Positions 62,030-64,000 of a stretch of DNA of 64,000 nt are shown piece after piece. The notes below the pieces were generated by a model. It was not told the DNA's origin. It did not search any database and worked only from the letters and a program-made list of their open reading frames with translations. Both the position numbers and the translations under genes were made by a program. Source of the DNA: Streptomyces aurantiacus (GTDB taxonomy: Bacteria > Actinomycetota > Actinomycetes > Streptomycetales > Streptomycetaceae). Numbering within the stretch: the first letter of the stretch is position 1; each line of letters starts with the position of its first letter. Where the stretch lies: NCBI RefSeq assembly GCF_027107535.1, contig NZ_CP114283.1, forward strand, positions 7,440,001 to 7,504,000. Reading direction: 5' to 3'.

Positions 62030-64000
62030 TCACGGCTGGTGCAGCGGGTTGGGGACGGTGCCGTGCACGGCGGCGTGCGGGCGCTGCGGCCGGTCCCGGT
62101 AGCCGTCCAGATGCAGCCGGTTGCGGTTGAGGCAGAGCCTCTCGATACGTGGAGTGAGCAGGTCGAACGTTTCGTAGCGCTCCTTGAGCTCAGGGAAGAG
62201 CCTGTGGTGCCGGAGGATCTCGGCCCGGACGAGTGACCAGAACTCGGCCTCTCGAACGCCCAGTTGTTCCTGGCACAGCGGGGCCAGGTAGCGGAAGACT
62301 CCGACGAAGAGCCCGGAGTGGATGAACTGGGTGAGGAAGGCCGCCGGTTCCGTGAGCAGAACAGCCCGTACCTCGTCGGGCATGGAAGCGTGCTCGGGAA
62401 GCCGCTCGGCGCTCACGTTCACGTCGTCGACGAAGTCCTTGACCGCGAGCCTGACCGGTACGTCGTGGTCGTCGAAGACAACGATCGCGTTCTCGCCATG
62501 GGGGCTGAACACAGTGCCGTAGCGGTAGAGGAAGTGCAGGAGGGGCGGCAGCAGCGCGGCGAAGAGGCGGCACAGCCAGCTTCGTGGGTCCAGGCCCGAG
62601 CGCTCGACCAGCTCCGCGGCGAAGGCACGGCCCTCCGGGTCGGTGTGCAGGAGGGCCGCGAGAGTGCGGGCGCGTTCACCGGACGCGAGATGGCGGGAGA
62701 GCGGCTCGCGCCAGATCGCGCCCAGCAGCTCCTTGTACTGGTACGGGACCTCCGGCAGCGTGTCGTACACGGGGTGCCCGACCGTCACGGACGCGACCTC
62801 GCCCAGCAGGATCACCCCGCAGGTGTCGTGGAGGAAGGGGTCGGTGTCGCGCAGGCCGTGCATCCAGGCGGTGACCGCGGGGGCCGCGAGTGTGCGTTCC
62901 GTGGGCAGACCGCGCCACACGAGGGTGTTGAGGACGGACAGCGGCAGTTTCACGGTGTGCCGGTCCGGGCGAGAGGTGTTGAGGAACGTACGGATCGACT
63001 GCTGGGGCAGGCGGAGGTCGCCGTCCGGGGGCAGCGGGACGATCGCGCCCTCCGCGACGGAGGGCGCGAAGAGCGGCAGCACGACGTCGTTCCACTGCCA
63101 GGGATGCACGGGCAGGTAGAGGTACGACTCCGGAGTGAGCCCCCGCGCGCGCAGTGCGGTGTCGTAGGACTCCCTGACGGCGGGGTCGAGCTCACGCGCG
63201 TAGAGCTGGTCGGCGGTGTCCAGACCCTGCACACCTCGGTAGGTGGCGAGCGAGGTGTGAACCGCGATCCACGGCAGGGCTGTCGCTCTGCGCCCCTCTG
63301 GCGCCCACTGGGCGGCGTCGGCGGCGGAGAAGCCGAGGCGGCCCTTGTTGAGGACGATCCAGGGGTGACCGGTCTGGTGGCCTTCCAGTTCCGCGTATCC
63401 GAGGTCGGCGAGGCGGGCGGCCGGGAGTGCGGTGTGGTCGAGACGGGCGTCCGCGGCCAGTGTCGTGGTCAGCTCGCGGATGACGTGCCCGAGGGTGGCG
63501 CCGTCGAGGTCGAGGGTGGCACGGGCGCGGGAGAGGAAGTCGAGGGGGTCGGTGTAGGGGCGCGGGTTCGGCACTGTTGCGGCTTCACCGGGTCCGGCCG
63601 CGCCGGTGGCGGGGGCTGCGGCGCCGCGGTCGGCTGCTGCCCTGTGTGCGGGTTCACCTGGGTTCTCGCCCGGGACGGCCGCGGTCGCGGCTCCGGTTAA
63701 GCCGGCCATGTCAGCCGGGTCGGTCAAGGTGAGCGATGACGGGTCCACCTGCCAGCTGTCGTACGCGCCGCGGCGGGCGCGGAAGGCGAGGACGCCGCCG
63801 GCGTCGAGGCGGAGGGTGTAGGAGCGCTCGCTGTCGGGCGCGGCCTCGGCCGTCTCGCTGGGCGGCGGGGAAGGGGGGCCGGGGATGGGCGGCGCGGTCG
63901 GTCGTCTCAGCACGTCCGCGCCGGGCAGCTGCGGTGAATCGTCTCTTCCGGATCTCCGGGATCCGACCGGAGCCGTGGCGACGGGCGGGTCGGAAGGAAG
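62030..64000 (-). CDS. IucA/IucC-family siderophore synthetase, start outside or near the window edge
   Basis: The visible protein is an NRPS-independent siderophore synthetase that condenses a carboxylic acid with an amine or alcohol. It shows family motifs GHPWIVLNKGRLGFSAADAAQWAPEG, HPWQWNDVVLPLFA, QQSIRTFLNTSRPDRHTVKLPLSVLNT and YGTVFSPHGENAIVVFDDHDVP, with an FhuF-like ending. The frame is open to base 64000. The first start codon inside the window, GTG at 63913, would give 627 residues but begins after family-like N-terminal sequence is expected, so the gene probably continues upstream. The N-terminal linker is Pro/Ala-rich. It is consistent with an iron-regulated siderophore locus beginning here. 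Confidence 0.88.
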   Translation of the reverse strand, partial: LPSDPPVATAPVGSRRSGRDDSPQLPGADVLRRPTAPPIPGPPSPPPSETAEAAPDSERSYTLRLDAGGVLAFRARRGAYDSWQVDPSSLTLTDPADMAGLTGAATAAVPGENPGEPAHRAAADRGAAAPATGAAGPGEAATVPNPRPYTDPLDFLSRARATLDLDGATLGHVIRELTTTLAADARLDHTALPAARLADLGYAELEGHQTGHPWIVLNKGRLGFSAADAAQWAPEGRRATALPWIAVHTSLATYRGVQGLDTADQLYARELDPAVRESYDTALRARGLTPESYLYLPVHPWQWNDVVLPLFAPSVAEGAIVPLPPDGDLRLPQQSIRTFLNTSRPDRHTVKLPLSVLNTLVWRGLPTERTLAAPAVTAWMHGLRDTDPFLHDTCGVILLGEVASVTVGHPVYDTLPEVPYQYKELLGAIWREPLSRHLASGERARTLAALLHTDPEGRAFAAELVERSGLDPRSWLCRLFAALLPPLLHFLYRYGTVFSPHGENAIVVFDDHDVPVRLAVKDFVDDVNVSAERLPEHASMPDEVRAVLLTEPAAFLTQFIHSGLFVGVFRYLAPLCQEQLGVREAEFWSLVRAEILRHHRLFPELKERYETFDLLTPRIERLCLNRNRLHLDGYRDRPQRPHAAVHGTVPNPLHQP

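Noticed and set aside
1..64000. CRISPR arrays, rRNA and tRNA genes
   Set aside because: No regularly spaced identical repeats, ribosomal RNA sequence or complete tRNA cloverleaf was seen on either strand.

Overview
The window is a high-GC stretch of a Streptomyces chromosome. Three things support this: codon positions are strongly GC-biased, genes for Streptomyces-specific proteins are present (HrdB, a WhiH-type GntR regulator, class II NrdJ with NrdR), and the regulatory sites are actinobacterial (a DasR site, a DmdR/IdeR iron box, an actinobacterial LexA box, a c-di-AMP riboswitch). From memory, the gene order matches the S. coelicolor core region from the HPr gene through parC, parE, hrdB, whiH, recQ, rnhB, nrdJ, nrdR and lexA to a small siderophore locus, so this is mostly conserved core rather than a genomic island. 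The clearest mobile element is one IS110-family insertion sequence.

Layout. 1-6.1 kb: the end of a VOC-family gene, then a four-gene minus-strand operon (GNAT/acyl-CoA-synthetase fusion, DUF5998, phosphodiesterase-like phosphatase, thymidine kinase). 6.1-9 kb: ptsH (HPr) behind a DasR site, a GntR regulator, and a secreted M23 peptidase behind a ydaO-type riboswitch. 9-16 kb: a pair of M16 peptidases, parC (topoisomerase IV A), a CobW GTPase. 16-26 kb: DUF6082 and a small protein, a ~670 bp stretch without genes, an iron-box-controlled sucrase/ferredoxin-like protein, a CitA/CitB-type two-component system, an acetate-type SSS symporter with DUF485 partner, and a NarL-type two-component system coupled to a small membrane protein. 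26-35.6 kb: parE, DUF7455, a secreted trypsin-like protease, hrdB, whiH, an ABC ATPase-permease fusion, nrtR. 35.6-45.5 kb: a glycogen-debranching-like protein, DUF4192, RecQ with a phosphoribosyltransferase-like tail, two hypothetical proteins, rnhB. 44.9-50.5 kb: a TetR/DHA2 efflux pair with two identical operators, DUF4173, an ADP-ribosylglycohydrolase. 50.5-54.7 kb: the IS110 element, a small hypothetical, a histidine phosphatase, a YdbC-like protein, TerD. 54.9-64 kb: nrdRJ with tandem NrdR boxes, lexA with its SOS box, dinG, and an IucA/IucC siderophore synthetase running off the right edge.

The window combines DNA topology and repair (parC, parE, recQ, dinG, lexA, rnhB), nucleotide supply (tdk, nrdRJ, nrtR), global transcription (hrdB, whiH) and carbon/iron sensing (HPr under DasR; iron-box gene; siderophore gene). 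The most interesting unexplained signals are a 5' leader with mutually exclusive stem-loops before the 25.8 kb two-component operon, a RecQ-phosphoribosyltransferase fusion next to two DnaA boxes, the repeat-rich noncoding DNA left of the IS110 transposase (where a bridge/seek RNA would be expected), an NrtR-like palindrome inside its own promoter, and the iron box that abuts a probably leaderless start codon.
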